From Adhaeribacter sp. (GTDB taxonomy: Bacteria; Bacteroidota; Bacteroidia; Cytophagales; Hymenobacteraceae), in NCBI GenBank assembly GCA_028288395.1, contig JAQBNV010000347.1:1-5597 (forward strand): a DNA stretch of 5,597 bases, read 5' to 3'. The notes beneath the pieces were generated by a model that was not told the DNA's origin, did not search any database, and saw only the letters and a program-made list of their open reading frames with translations. Below, one piece after another: positions 1 to 5,597 of the stretch (its first letter is position 1; each line of letters begins with the position of its first letter). A program made the translations under genes and the position numbers.

Positions 1-347
1 CCGGTTAGCGGGCTCCAACTGTCTTTCAATAATAAATTTACCAAACCTTTAGCGTCCTGAATGTCAGCTTGATTGTTTTGCAGGTTTATTTCGGTTTTAG
101 AAATTATTTCCTGTTCTAATTTGCGGCGTAGCGCCTCATCTGTAATTAATTTTTTACTGTATACCTGGCGTTTATGGTAATTTATACCAAAAGAAAAATA
201 GAAGAATATGCCAATAATAGGCAAAAAGATTACCAGCATCAGATAGGCCAGGGTTTTGGTGCTGCTTCGCGTATCGTGGATAATACGGAGGCTTACCGGC
301 ACCAGTACCAGGAAATAAATAATATCGCCAATTAATATCCAGCTCAT
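1..347 (-). CDS. cls: Cardiolipin synthase, N-terminal part (partial, runs off left edge)
   Basis: The reading frame starts at the ATG at 347-345 on the minus strand and stays open for 115 codons to the window edge. Cardiolipin synthases of the phospholipase D superfamily join two phosphatidylglycerol molecules (or a related pair) into cardiolipin at the inner membrane. The visible part is the membrane-anchoring N-terminal PLDc_N-type region: a first hydrophobic helix at about residues 3-20, the motif RIIHDTRSSTKTLAYL at 21-36, and a second helix at about 37-54 ending in FSFGINYHKRQVYSKK. This hairpin, with its charged link and basic exit, is typical of Cls in Bacteroidota. A charged, probably helical linker follows at about 66-108. 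The two catalytic HKD motifs would lie beyond the edge and cannot be checked. The start is well fixed: an in-frame TGA lies ten codons upstream with no other ATG between. No good Shine-Dalgarno is seen. The gene is divergent from the efflux operon. Family call is from pattern recognition only. Confidence 0.8.
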   Translation of the reverse strand, partial: MSWILIGDIIYFLVLVPVSLRIIHDTRSSTKTLAYLMLVIFLPIIGIFFYFSFGINYHKRQVYSKKLITDEALRRKLEQEIISKTEINLQNNQADIQDAKGLVNLLLKDSWSPLT

Positions 348-394
348 GCATTCAGGAAGAGCAAGTAGTACCTTTCAACGATATGTTTAGGCCA

Positions 395-414
395 ATGCTT
401 TTATTCGGAAGCAT
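395..414 (-). other. Hairpin in the probable cls leader
   Basis: ATGCTT (395-400) and AAGCAT (409-414) form a perfect six-pair stem with an eight-base loop. If cls is transcribed from the candidate promoter at 431-463, this lies in its 5' untranslated leader. A second perfect pair of arms, GATATG (380-385) and CATATC (412-417), shares bases 412-414 with this stem, so the two pairings exclude each other. There is no U-tract and therefore no sign of a terminator. The function is unknown, and short stems like this can occur by chance. Confidence 0.3.
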
Positions 415-430
415 ATCTGATCGTTTACCA

Positions 431-463
431 CAAAGGTTAAAGTAGGGTTAGAAAATAAACAAA
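431..463 (-). promoter_or_regulatory. Candidate Bacteroidota-type promoter for cls
   Basis: On the minus strand, TTTG (463-460) is followed after 21 bases by AACCTTTG (438-431). The phylum's housekeeping promoter consensus is TTTG or TTG near -33 and TAnnTTTG near -7, about 17-23 bases apart. The second element matches at every specified position except the first base. Transcription would start near 424, giving a leader of roughly 75 bases before the cls ATG. The match could arise by chance in AT-rich DNA. Confidence 0.3.
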
Positions 464-502
464 TAACTTAATAATAAAGCAATAAGTTAAAGATTAGGGT
501 TA
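436..502. repeat. Near-identical direct repeat pair, 50 bp apart
   Basis: GTTAAAGTAGGGTTA at 436-450 recurs as GTTAAAGATTAGGGTTA at 486-502. The copies differ only by two extra bases in the middle, and their starts are exactly 50 bp apart. The left copy lies between the two elements of the candidate cls promoter. A paired protein-binding site is possible, as is a small local duplication. No regulator is encoded in the window to pair it with. Confidence 0.5.
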
Positions 503-751
503 ATACCGATGTGTTTAAACCCGCTTTTGTAAGCGCTCATGCCTTTAGATAGAAGTAGGAAACGAAGAAAACTTGGCGCGGTAGGCATTCAGAAAAATGG
601 CGGAACAAATCTTTTTGGAGTTGCTCTTCGGAACACTCCTGGATAAACGCTTCCTATTTAGCTTAAAGTACAATTTTATGTCATCTGAGAAATTTAATTT
701 AAAACTGGTTATAATCAACCTTTCAAATAAAAAAATAGTAAAAATAACTCT

Positions 752-768
752 AAGTAGAAATTCTAATT
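752..768. promoter_or_regulatory. Inverted repeat just upstream of the efflux operon
   Basis: The core TAGAA-A-TTCTA (755-765) is a perfect inverted repeat around base 760. Two further pairs (752/768 and 753/767) match after one mismatch, giving seven of eight paired positions. Its centre is 24 bp before the adaptor ATG, a place where a repressor of the TetR or MarR type could bind. The DNA here is AT-rich, so chance is a real alternative. Confidence 0.25.
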
Positions 769-783
769 TATTCTTTCCCCCTC

Positions 784-1953
784 ATGCGCACCAGACCCCA
801 AGTTTTACCAGTAGTCTTACTGTTAGGGCTGCTCTTTTTTACCTCCTGCGGCGGTGATAAAGAAAAAATGAATGCTCCACCGGCCGCCCCGGTAAAAGAT
901 TATCTGGTACTTACCCTGGAGCCGCGCACTGTTACCCTGAACAGCGATTTTCCGGCCACCATTGAAGGGCAGCAGGATATCCAAATCCGGCCGATGATAG
1001 ATGGTTATCTGGGCAGTATTCATGTAGACGAAGGCGCGACGGTACGAAGAGGCCAGTTGCTTTTTAAAATAAATGCTCCGCAATACGAGCAGGAAGTAAG
1101 GACGGCCCAAGCCAATATTAAAATTGCCCAGGCCGATGTAAACGCGGCGCAGATGGAAGTAAACAAAGTACGGCCGCTGGTAGAAAAAAACATAATCAGC
1201 AAATATGAACTGCAATCGGCGCAGTTTAACTTACAGGCCCGGCAGGCCGCCCTTGCCCAAGCCAATGCGGCTTACGCCAATGCGCGTACCAATTTGAGTT
1301 ATACGTCGGTTACCAGTCCGGCCAATGGTATTGTAGGTAGTTTTCCTTATAAAATTGGTAGTTTGGTCAGCAGCAACACCACCCAACCTTTAACTACGGT
1401 TTCCAATATCGGCAATATTTACGCTTATTTCTCTATTAACGAAAAGCAGGCGCTGGCATTTTCGGCCAATACCAAAGGCGCTACTACCCAGGAAAGATTG
1501 GCAACCATGCCCCCGGTTACTTTCCTATTAGCTAACGGCAACGAATATCCGGAGAAAGGCCGGATTGAAACCACCAGCGGTTCCATCAATACCGAAACTG
1601 GCTCCGTAAGAGTAAGGGCTACTTTCCCGAACCCCGGCAATATAATTCGCAGCGGCAGCAGCGGCGCGGTCCGTATTCCCACCACTGTTGATTCGGCTTT
1701 GGTAGTACCGCAAAAAGCGACCTACGAAATTCAAGGGAAGAAATTTGTTTACCTGGTTGAAAATAATGGCACCGTCAGAAGCCAGGAGGTAAGTGTGATG
1801 CAGAATGATGACGGGCGGTTTTTTGTGGTGCAGGAAGGCTTGCAGCCTGGATCCCAAATTGTGCTGGAAGGCGTTGCTACTTTACGTGAAGGCGCCCCCA
1901 TAAAACCGAAACCAGCTAATGCCGACAGCGTGTATCGCCAGCTTTTAAGGTAG
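784..1953 (+). CDS. RND efflux periplasmic adaptor lipoprotein (membrane fusion protein, AcrA/MexA family)
   Basis: This 389-residue adaptor connects the inner membrane RND pump to the outer membrane channel. Residues 1-21 are a lipoprotein signal peptide (RTR, then a hydrophobic core at about 7-19) ending in FTSC, so Cys22 should be lipidated and anchor the protein. Domains follow AcrA order. The first half of the lipoyl/barrel-sandwich domain is at about 60-98, including GYLGSIHVDEGATVRRGQLL (74-93). A two-helix coiled-coil hairpin at about 99-170 has its turn near 133-138. The second lipoyl half is at about 171-208 (TSVTSPANGIVG), then a beta-barrel at about 209-300 and a membrane-proximal domain to about 375. 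At the hairpin tip the RLS motif that docks on TolC-type channels reads K128-x3-L132-x6-S139. The ATG at 784 is the first in frame after a stop at 751-753 and yields the full signal peptide. It has no Shine-Dalgarno; a pyrimidine run precedes it. Length is normal for the family. Confidence 0.95.
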   Translation: MRTRPQVLPVVLLLGLLFFTSCGGDKEKMNAPPAAPVKDYLVLTLEPRTVTLNSDFPATIEGQQDIQIRPMIDGYLGSIHVDEGATVRRGQLLFKINAPQYEQEVRTAQANIKIAQADVNAAQMEVNKVRPLVEKNIISKYELQSAQFNLQARQAALAQANAAYANARTNLSYTSVTSPANGIVGSFPYKIGSLVSSNTTQPLTTVSNIGNIYAYFSINEKQALAFSANTKGATTQERLATMPPVTFLLANGNEYPEKGRIETTSGSINTETGSVRVRATFPNPGNIIRSGSSGAVRIPTTVDSALVVPQKATYEIQGKKFVYLVENNGTVRSQEVSVMQNDDGRFFVVQEGLQPGSQIVLEGVATLREGAPIKPKPANADSVYRQLLR

Positions 1954-2015
1954 ATTTTGTGGCCGGGGGGCCTGGTTGCTATAATTCGGACAGTTCTTTT
2001 ATTTAACGGAGTATT
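1954..2015 (+). other. Adaptor-transporter spacer within the operon
   Basis: The 62-bp gap contains GGCC-GGGG-GGCC (1961-1972), a four-pair stem with a six-G run but no following T-tract, so it is not a convincing terminator. TTTG (1956-1959) and TATAATTC (1980-1987), 20 bases apart, loosely resemble a promoter, but the second element fits the phylum consensus poorly. I read the gap as an intra-operon spacer. Confidence 0.5.
2006..2011 (+). promoter_or_regulatory. Ribosome binding site of the RND transporter gene
   Basis: ACGGAG ends four bases before the ATG at 2016. It is the only clear Shine-Dalgarno-like sequence before a gene in this window and supports that start, which also gives a normal AcrB-like N-terminus (MFNRFIDQPV). 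Confidence 0.6.
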
Positions 2016-5000
2016 ATGTTTAATCGCTTTATAGACCAACCGGTACTTTCCACCGTTATTTCCATTCTGATTGTAATCCTGGGGGTACTGGGGCTGCTTT
2101 CGTTGCCAATTGCCCAATATCCCGAAATTGCGCCGCCCACGGTTGTGGTTTCTACTTCGTACCAGGGGGCCAATGCCGATGTGGTACTGAACAGTGTGGT
2201 GGTACCGCTGGAAGAGCAGATAAACGGCGTAGAAGGCATGACCTACATGACTTCGTCGGCCGGAAACGATGGCAGTGCCCGGATTGTGATCAATTTTGCA
2301 TTAGGCACCAACCCCGATTTGGCTTCGGTAAACGTTCAGAACCGGGTGGCCCGGGCTACGGCGCTGCTGCCCCAGGAAGTAACCCGTTCGGGCGTAACCA
2401 CCGCCAAAAGTCAGAGCAGTAACTTAGTTATTTTTTCCCTCTACAGCGAAAACCCAGCCTACGACCAAACCTTTCTCCAAAATTACGCCGAAATAAACCT
2501 GGTGCCGCTGATAAAACGGGTAAACGGCGTAGGACAGGCCAACGCTTTCGGCCGGATGGATTATTCGATGCGGATTTGGCTGCGGCCCGATGTAATGGCC
2601 ACGTATGGATTGGTACCGGCGGATATCAGCGCGGCCCTGGCGGAGCAAAATATTGAAGCGGCTCCCGGGCAATTCGGCGAACAAGGCGGACAATCATTTC
2701 AGTATGTCATAAAATATACCGGTCGTTTACAGGACGCCTCCGAATTTGAAGATGTAGTAATCAAAGCTAATCCCAACGGACAAATTTTACGGCTGAAGGA
2801 TATCTCCCGCATCGAATTGGGCGCTATGAGTTACGCCAGCAGCACTACCACCAACGGCAATCCATCGGTAGGGGTAGCCATCAGCCAAACGGCCGGTTCT
2901 AATGCCAAGGAAGTAATTGAGGGGAGTTTACAGGTGCTGGAAGATGCCGCCAAATCATTTCCGAAAGGAGTAAAATACGTAACGCTGGTAAACGCCAACG
3001 ATTTTCTGGATGCCTCAATCAATAAGGTAATCACCACCCTGATTGAAGCTTTTCTTTTGGTGTTCCTGGTGGTATTCGTGTTTTTGCAGGATTTTCGTTC
3101 TACCCTCATCCCGGCTATTGCGGTACCGGTCGCTATTTTGGGTACGTTTTTCTTTCTGCTATTATTCGGTTTTACCATAAACCTGCTCACCTTATTTGCG
3201 CTGGTGCTGGCCATTGGTATTGTGGTAGATGATGCCATTGTGGTGGTGGAAGCCGTCCATGCAAAACTGGACCAGGGCTATACCTCGGCCCTGAAAGCCA
3301 CCAAAGATGCCATGAGCGAAATATCCGGGGCTATTATTTCTATTACGCTGGTAATGGCGGCGGTATTTGTGCCCGTAAGTTTTATTTCGGGTTCGGCCGG
3401 GGTATTTTACAAGCAGTTTGGCTTAACCCTGGCCATTGCCATTATTCTTTCGGCGGTAAATGCTTTAACCTTAAGCCCGGCCTTGTGCGCGCTGTTTCTG
3501 AAGCCGCACAAAGAAGACGGGCATAAAAAGAAAAACATACTCCAGCGCTTTTATGCCTGGTTTAACCGCTCCTTCGAAAAACTAACGGGTAAATACAAAA
3601 ATTCGGTTTCGTACCTGGTACGCCGCAAATGGGTGGCCTGGAGTATATTAGCCGTATTTGCCGGTTTATTTTATTACCTGATGCAAACCACGCCTTCGGC
3701 TTTTGTTCCGAGTGAAGATATGGGTTCGGTAATGGCCGATATTGCCTTGCCGCCTTCCGCCTCTGCCGAGCGAACCCAGGTAATTACGAATCAGGTAGAA
3801 GCCATAGCCCGCACCATTCCGGAAGTAGAAAATATTTTGAAAATTACCGGCCAGGGCATGATAAGCGGTACAGGTAGTAATTATGGCATGGTGATTATGC
3901 GGCTGAAAAACTGGGAGCAGCGCGGCGGAGAAGGCCAGGATGTTCAGTCTATTATAAGTAAATTATTTGCCAAGACAAGCGGCATTCGCGATGCCCGGAT
4001 TATCTTTTTCGCCCCGCCAACCATTTCGGGTTTCGGTACTTCCGGGGGTTTTTCTTTTGAACTCCAGGACAAGAGCGGGCGGGATATTGCTACTTTCTCT
4101 AAAATTGGCAATGATTTTATCTCGGCTTTAACCCAGCGACCCGAAATTCAATTTGCTTCTACTTCTTTTAACGTAAACTTTCCGCAATACCAGATAGAGG
4201 TAAATGTAGCCAAAGCCAAAGTAGCCGGTTTATCGGTTAATGATATTCTGAGTACCATGCAAGGTTACTACGGTGGCGTGTACGCCTCCAATTTTAACCA
4301 GTTCGGCAAACAGTTCCGGGTAATGTACCAGGCGGAGCCAGCTTTCCGCGCCAACCCCGAAGGCCTGAATAATGTTTACGTCCGGAATGTAAACGGCACC
4401 ATGGCTCCCATTACTGAATTTATTACCCTTTCCAGGGTTTATGGCCCCCAATCTATTTCGCGGTTCAACCTTTTTACTTCTATTGGCGTTACCGGCTCGC
4501 CCAATGCCGGTTTCAGTTCCGGCGATGCCATTGCGGCTGTAGAGGAGGTGGCCGCCCAAATGTTGCCGGTAGGTTATGGCTACGAATTTTCGGGCATGAC
4601 CCGCGAAGAAATTTCGGCCGGGGGACAAACGGTATTTATATTTATGCTGGTTATTTTATTTGTTTACCTCCTGCTGAGTGCGCAATACGAAAGTTACGTA
4701 CTGCCGTTTGCCGTATTATTATCGTTGCCCATTGGCTTGGCCGGGGCCTTTATATTTGCCCGCTTGTTTGGTATTACCAACAATATTTATTTACAGATAA
4801 CCTTAATTATGCTCATCGGGCTGCTGGCCAAAAATGCTATCCTGATTGTGGAATTTGCGGTGGAACGCCGCCGACATGGCATGCCCCTGGTGCAGGCAGC
4901 GCTGGAAGGAGCGGAGGCCCGTTTACGACCTATATTAATGACTTCTTTTGCTTTTATTCTGGGTTTGGTGCCGCTGATGCTATCTACCGGTGCGGGCGCT

Positions 5001-5198
5001 ACCGGTAACCGTTCTATTGGTACGGGAGCTGTAGGAGGAATGCTTATTGGTACCTTGCTGGGAATATTTGTTATACCGGTTTTGTATATTATTTTCCAGG
5101 CCTTACAGGAACGCATCAGTGGCAGACCCAAGGAACCTTTAACCGAAAGAATCGAGGCAGTTCCGGAACCACAACCCGAAACCGGACAGGCAGGATAG
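2016..5198 (+). CDS. RND multidrug efflux transporter, HAE1 family (AcrB/MexB-like)
   Basis: A 1060-residue inner membrane proton/drug antiporter, full length for the HAE1 family, which works as a trimer. It starts MFNRFIDQPVLSTVISILIV, the usual entry into TM1 (about 10-28). Next come the first periplasmic porter and docking region (about 30-335), TM2-TM6 (about 338-493), a cytoplasmic link with a Lys-rich stretch near 497-507, TM7 (about 539-557), a second periplasmic region (about 560-868) and TM8-TM12 (about 870-1027). The proton relay is intact: D405 and D406 in TM4 (GIVVDDAIVVVEA), K939 in TM10 (LLAKNAILIVEF), and R969 and T976 in RLRPILMTS, corresponding to AcrB D407/D408, K940, R971 and T978. 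This pattern marks HAE1 drug pumps rather than heavy-metal CusA-type ones. In a hand alignment the pocket phenylalanines of AcrB are mostly replaced (only F178 kept). The C-terminal tail (about 1035-1060) is Pro/Glu-rich. It lies 62 bp after the adaptor gene and 41 bp before the channel gene. Substrates cannot be told from sequence. Confidence 0.97.
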   Translation: MFNRFIDQPVLSTVISILIVILGVLGLLSLPIAQYPEIAPPTVVVSTSYQGANADVVLNSVVVPLEEQINGVEGMTYMTSSAGNDGSARIVINFALGTNPDLASVNVQNRVARATALLPQEVTRSGVTTAKSQSSNLVIFSLYSENPAYDQTFLQNYAEINLVPLIKRVNGVGQANAFGRMDYSMRIWLRPDVMATYGLVPADISAALAEQNIEAAPGQFGEQGGQSFQYVIKYTGRLQDASEFEDVVIKANPNGQILRLKDISRIELGAMSYASSTTTNGNPSVGVAISQTAGSNAKEVIEGSLQVLEDAAKSFPKGVKYVTLVNANDFLDASINKVITTLIEAFLLVFLVVFVFLQDFRSTLIPAIAVPVAILGTFFFLLLFGFTINLLTLFALVLAIGIVVDDAIVVVEAVHAKLDQGYTSALKATKDAMSEISGAIISITLVMAAVFVPVSFISGSAGVFYKQFGLTLAIAIILSAVNALTLSPALCALFLKPHKEDGHKKKNILQRFYAWFNRSFEKLTGKYKNSVSYLVRRKWVAWSILAVFAGLFYYLMQTTPSAFVPSEDMGSVMADIALPPSASAERTQVITNQVEAIARTIPEVENILKITGQGMISGTGSNYGMVIMRLKNWEQRGGEGQDVQSIISKLFAKTSGIRDARIIFFAPPTISGFGTSGGFSFELQDKSGRDIATFSKIGNDFISALTQRPEIQFASTSFNVNFPQYQIEVNVAKAKVAGLSVNDILSTMQGYYGGVYASNFNQFGKQFRVMYQAEPAFRANPEGLNNVYVRNVNGTMAPITEFITLSRVYGPQSISRFNLFTSIGVTGSPNAGFSSGDAIAAVEEVAAQMLPVGYGYEFSGMTREEISAGGQTVFIFMLVILFVYLLLSAQYESYVLPFAVLLSLPIGLAGAFIFARLFGITNNIYLQITLIMLIGLLAKNAILIVEFAVERRRHGMPLVQAALEGAEARLRPILMTSFAFILGLVPLMLSTGAGATGNRSIGTGAVGGMLIGTLLGIFVIPVLYIIFQALQERISGRPKEPLTERIEAVPEPQPETGQAG

Positions 5199-5239
5199 GA
5201 AATAGCAGTTGCACCTTCGTTATTTTTAATTAAGTGATT

Positions 5240-5597
5240 ATGAATAAAATAAAATTGCGCCTTCTGCTTTTTGTTTTCCTGACGGGGATGGGGATAGCTT
5301 CGTGCAAAGTAACGCAACCTTACCAAATGCCTGCGGCCCGCATGGCTAACCTTTACCGGGATATTATTACTAATGATACCACGACAATGGCCAACCTGCG
5401 CTGGCAGGAGTTATTTACCGATACCACTTTACAGCGACTAATTAGCCAGGGCATTGCCCGGAATTTAAACCTACAGGTTGCTTACACCCGCATCCGGCAG
5501 GCTCAGGCCTATTACCAGCAGAGCCAGGCGGCTTTTTTGCCTACGCTTAATGGTACTATTGGCGCAACCAGGTCTAAACTTTCGGAAGCCCAGGATT
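5240..5597 (+). CDS. Outer membrane efflux channel lipoprotein, NodT/OprM-type (partial, runs off right edge)
   Basis: The frame opens at the ATG at 5240 and remains open for 119 codons to the window edge. Outer membrane factors of the TolC superfamily form a trimeric channel completing the tripartite pump. Residues 1-21 are a lipoprotein signal (basic NKIKLR, hydrophobic core about 8-18) ending in IASC, making Cys22 the probable lipidated residue, as in OprM and CusC. The mature N-terminus then has the family's opening pattern: W57-x-ELF, then DTTLQRLISQGIARNLNLQ (63-81), VAYTRIRQAQAYYQQSQAAF and PTL near 102-104. These correspond to the first long amphipathic helix of the TolC fold, leading into the first beta-strand segment. 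It begins 41 bp after the transporter stop with no clear Shine-Dalgarno or terminator in between, so it is probably the third gene of the operon. Usual family length is about 450-490 residues, so roughly three quarters lies outside the window. Confidence 0.9.
   Translation, partial: MNKIKLRLLLFVFLTGMGIASCKVTQPYQMPAARMANLYRDIITNDTTTMANLRWQELFTDTTLQRLISQGIARNLNLQVAYTRIRQAQAYYQQSQAAFLPTLNGTIGATRSKLSEAQD

Larger units (their letters stand above)
348..783. other. Divergent intergenic region between cls and the efflux operon
   Basis: This 436-bp AT-rich stretch separates two divergent genes and should hold promoters for both. I see no convincing intact gene in it. One open frame on the plus strand, from 597 through the start of the adaptor gene to 857, is 86 codons long but overlaps the adaptor start and has an AT-driven, Lys/Asn/Phe-rich composition, so I treat it as chance. 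What can be pointed to: a candidate cls promoter at 431-463, direct repeats at 436-450 and 486-502, a hairpin at 395-414, a small inverted repeat at 752-768, and a less AT-rich coding-like patch around 540-653 that may be a relic. No TTG occurs between 661 and 783, so no Bacteroidota-type promoter could be placed directly in front of the adaptor gene; its transcription start may lie further upstream. Confidence 0.7.

Noticed and set aside
523..536. GCTT-TTGT-AAGC mini-hairpin and the overlapping AGCGCT palindrome
   Set aside because: The stem is too short (five pairs when extended by one base) and has no T-run or link to a gene end.
707..720. GGTT-ATAATC-AACC inverted repeat and TATAAT (710-715) as operator or -10 box
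   Set aside because: The arms are only four bases, and TATAAT without a suitable upstream element is not the promoter type of this phylum; it is expected by chance in such AT-rich DNA.
597..857. Plus-strand 86-codon open frame beginning MAEQIFLELLFG
   Set aside because: It overlaps the well-supported adaptor start by 74 bp in another frame, its middle is AT-driven low-information sequence, it has no Shine-Dalgarno, and it resembles no family I know.
1020..1857. Several minus-strand open frames of about 80-130 codons inside the adaptor gene
   Set aside because: They are antisense to a gene with clear family motifs from end to end, and their translations show no domain pattern.
1961..1972. 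GGCC-GGGG-GGCC as a terminator after the adaptor gene
   Set aside because: The stem has only four pairs and no T-run follows; termination here would split an operon whose three products work together.
2016..5198. Heavy-metal (CusA/CzcA-type) specificity for the RND transporter
   Set aside because: The TM4 segment carries the paired Asp of HAE1 drug pumps, the overall sequence follows AcrB/MexB closely, and I see no methionine relay like that of CusA.
4787..5326. Minus-strand 179-codon open frame over the end of the transporter gene and the start of the channel gene
   Set aside because: It is antisense to TM10-TM12 of the transporter and to the channel's signal peptide; the translation is rich in Ser, Pro, Arg and Ile, as expected from complementing membrane-helix codons.

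Overview
The window looks like chromosomal DNA of a Bacteroidota bacterium, most likely of the order Cytophagales (Hymenobacteraceae-like, such as Adhaeribacter or Pontibacter relatives). This rests on the flavour of the proteins, the moderate G+C coding regions set against AT-rich intergenic DNA, lipoprotein signals ending in TSC or ASC, mostly absent Shine-Dalgarno sequences, and one upstream site resembling the TTTG / TAnnTTTG promoter of this phylum. The genus is a guess.

Layout: (1) 1-347, minus strand, holds the 5' end of a cardiolipin synthase gene that runs off the left edge. (2) 348-783 is an AT-rich divergent intergenic region of about 436 bp. It contains a pair of near-identical direct repeats, a candidate cls promoter, a hairpin in the probable cls leader, a small inverted repeat close to the efflux operon start, and a short coding-like patch that may be a gene relic. 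(3) 784-5597, plus strand, is a tripartite efflux operon: a periplasmic adaptor lipoprotein (389 aa), an RND transporter of the HAE1/AcrB type (1060 aa), and the first 119 codons of a NodT/OprM-type outer membrane factor lipoprotein cut by the right edge. The gaps are 62 and 41 bp with no convincing terminator, so the three genes are probably co-transcribed.

How they work together: the RND trimer uses proton flux through the inner membrane to capture hydrophobic or amphiphilic compounds from the periplasm or outer leaflet. The adaptor bridges it to the outer membrane channel, so substrate leaves the cell in one step. The proton-relay residues are all present, so the pump looks functional. The drug-binding pocket differs from E. 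coli AcrB at most of the phenylalanine-trap positions in a hand alignment, so its substrate range cannot be assumed to be AcrB-like. No regulator gene lies in the window.

Overall this is a recognisable type of efflux locus. I found no clear evidence of a new system; the best leads are the intergenic repeats and the altered binding pocket.
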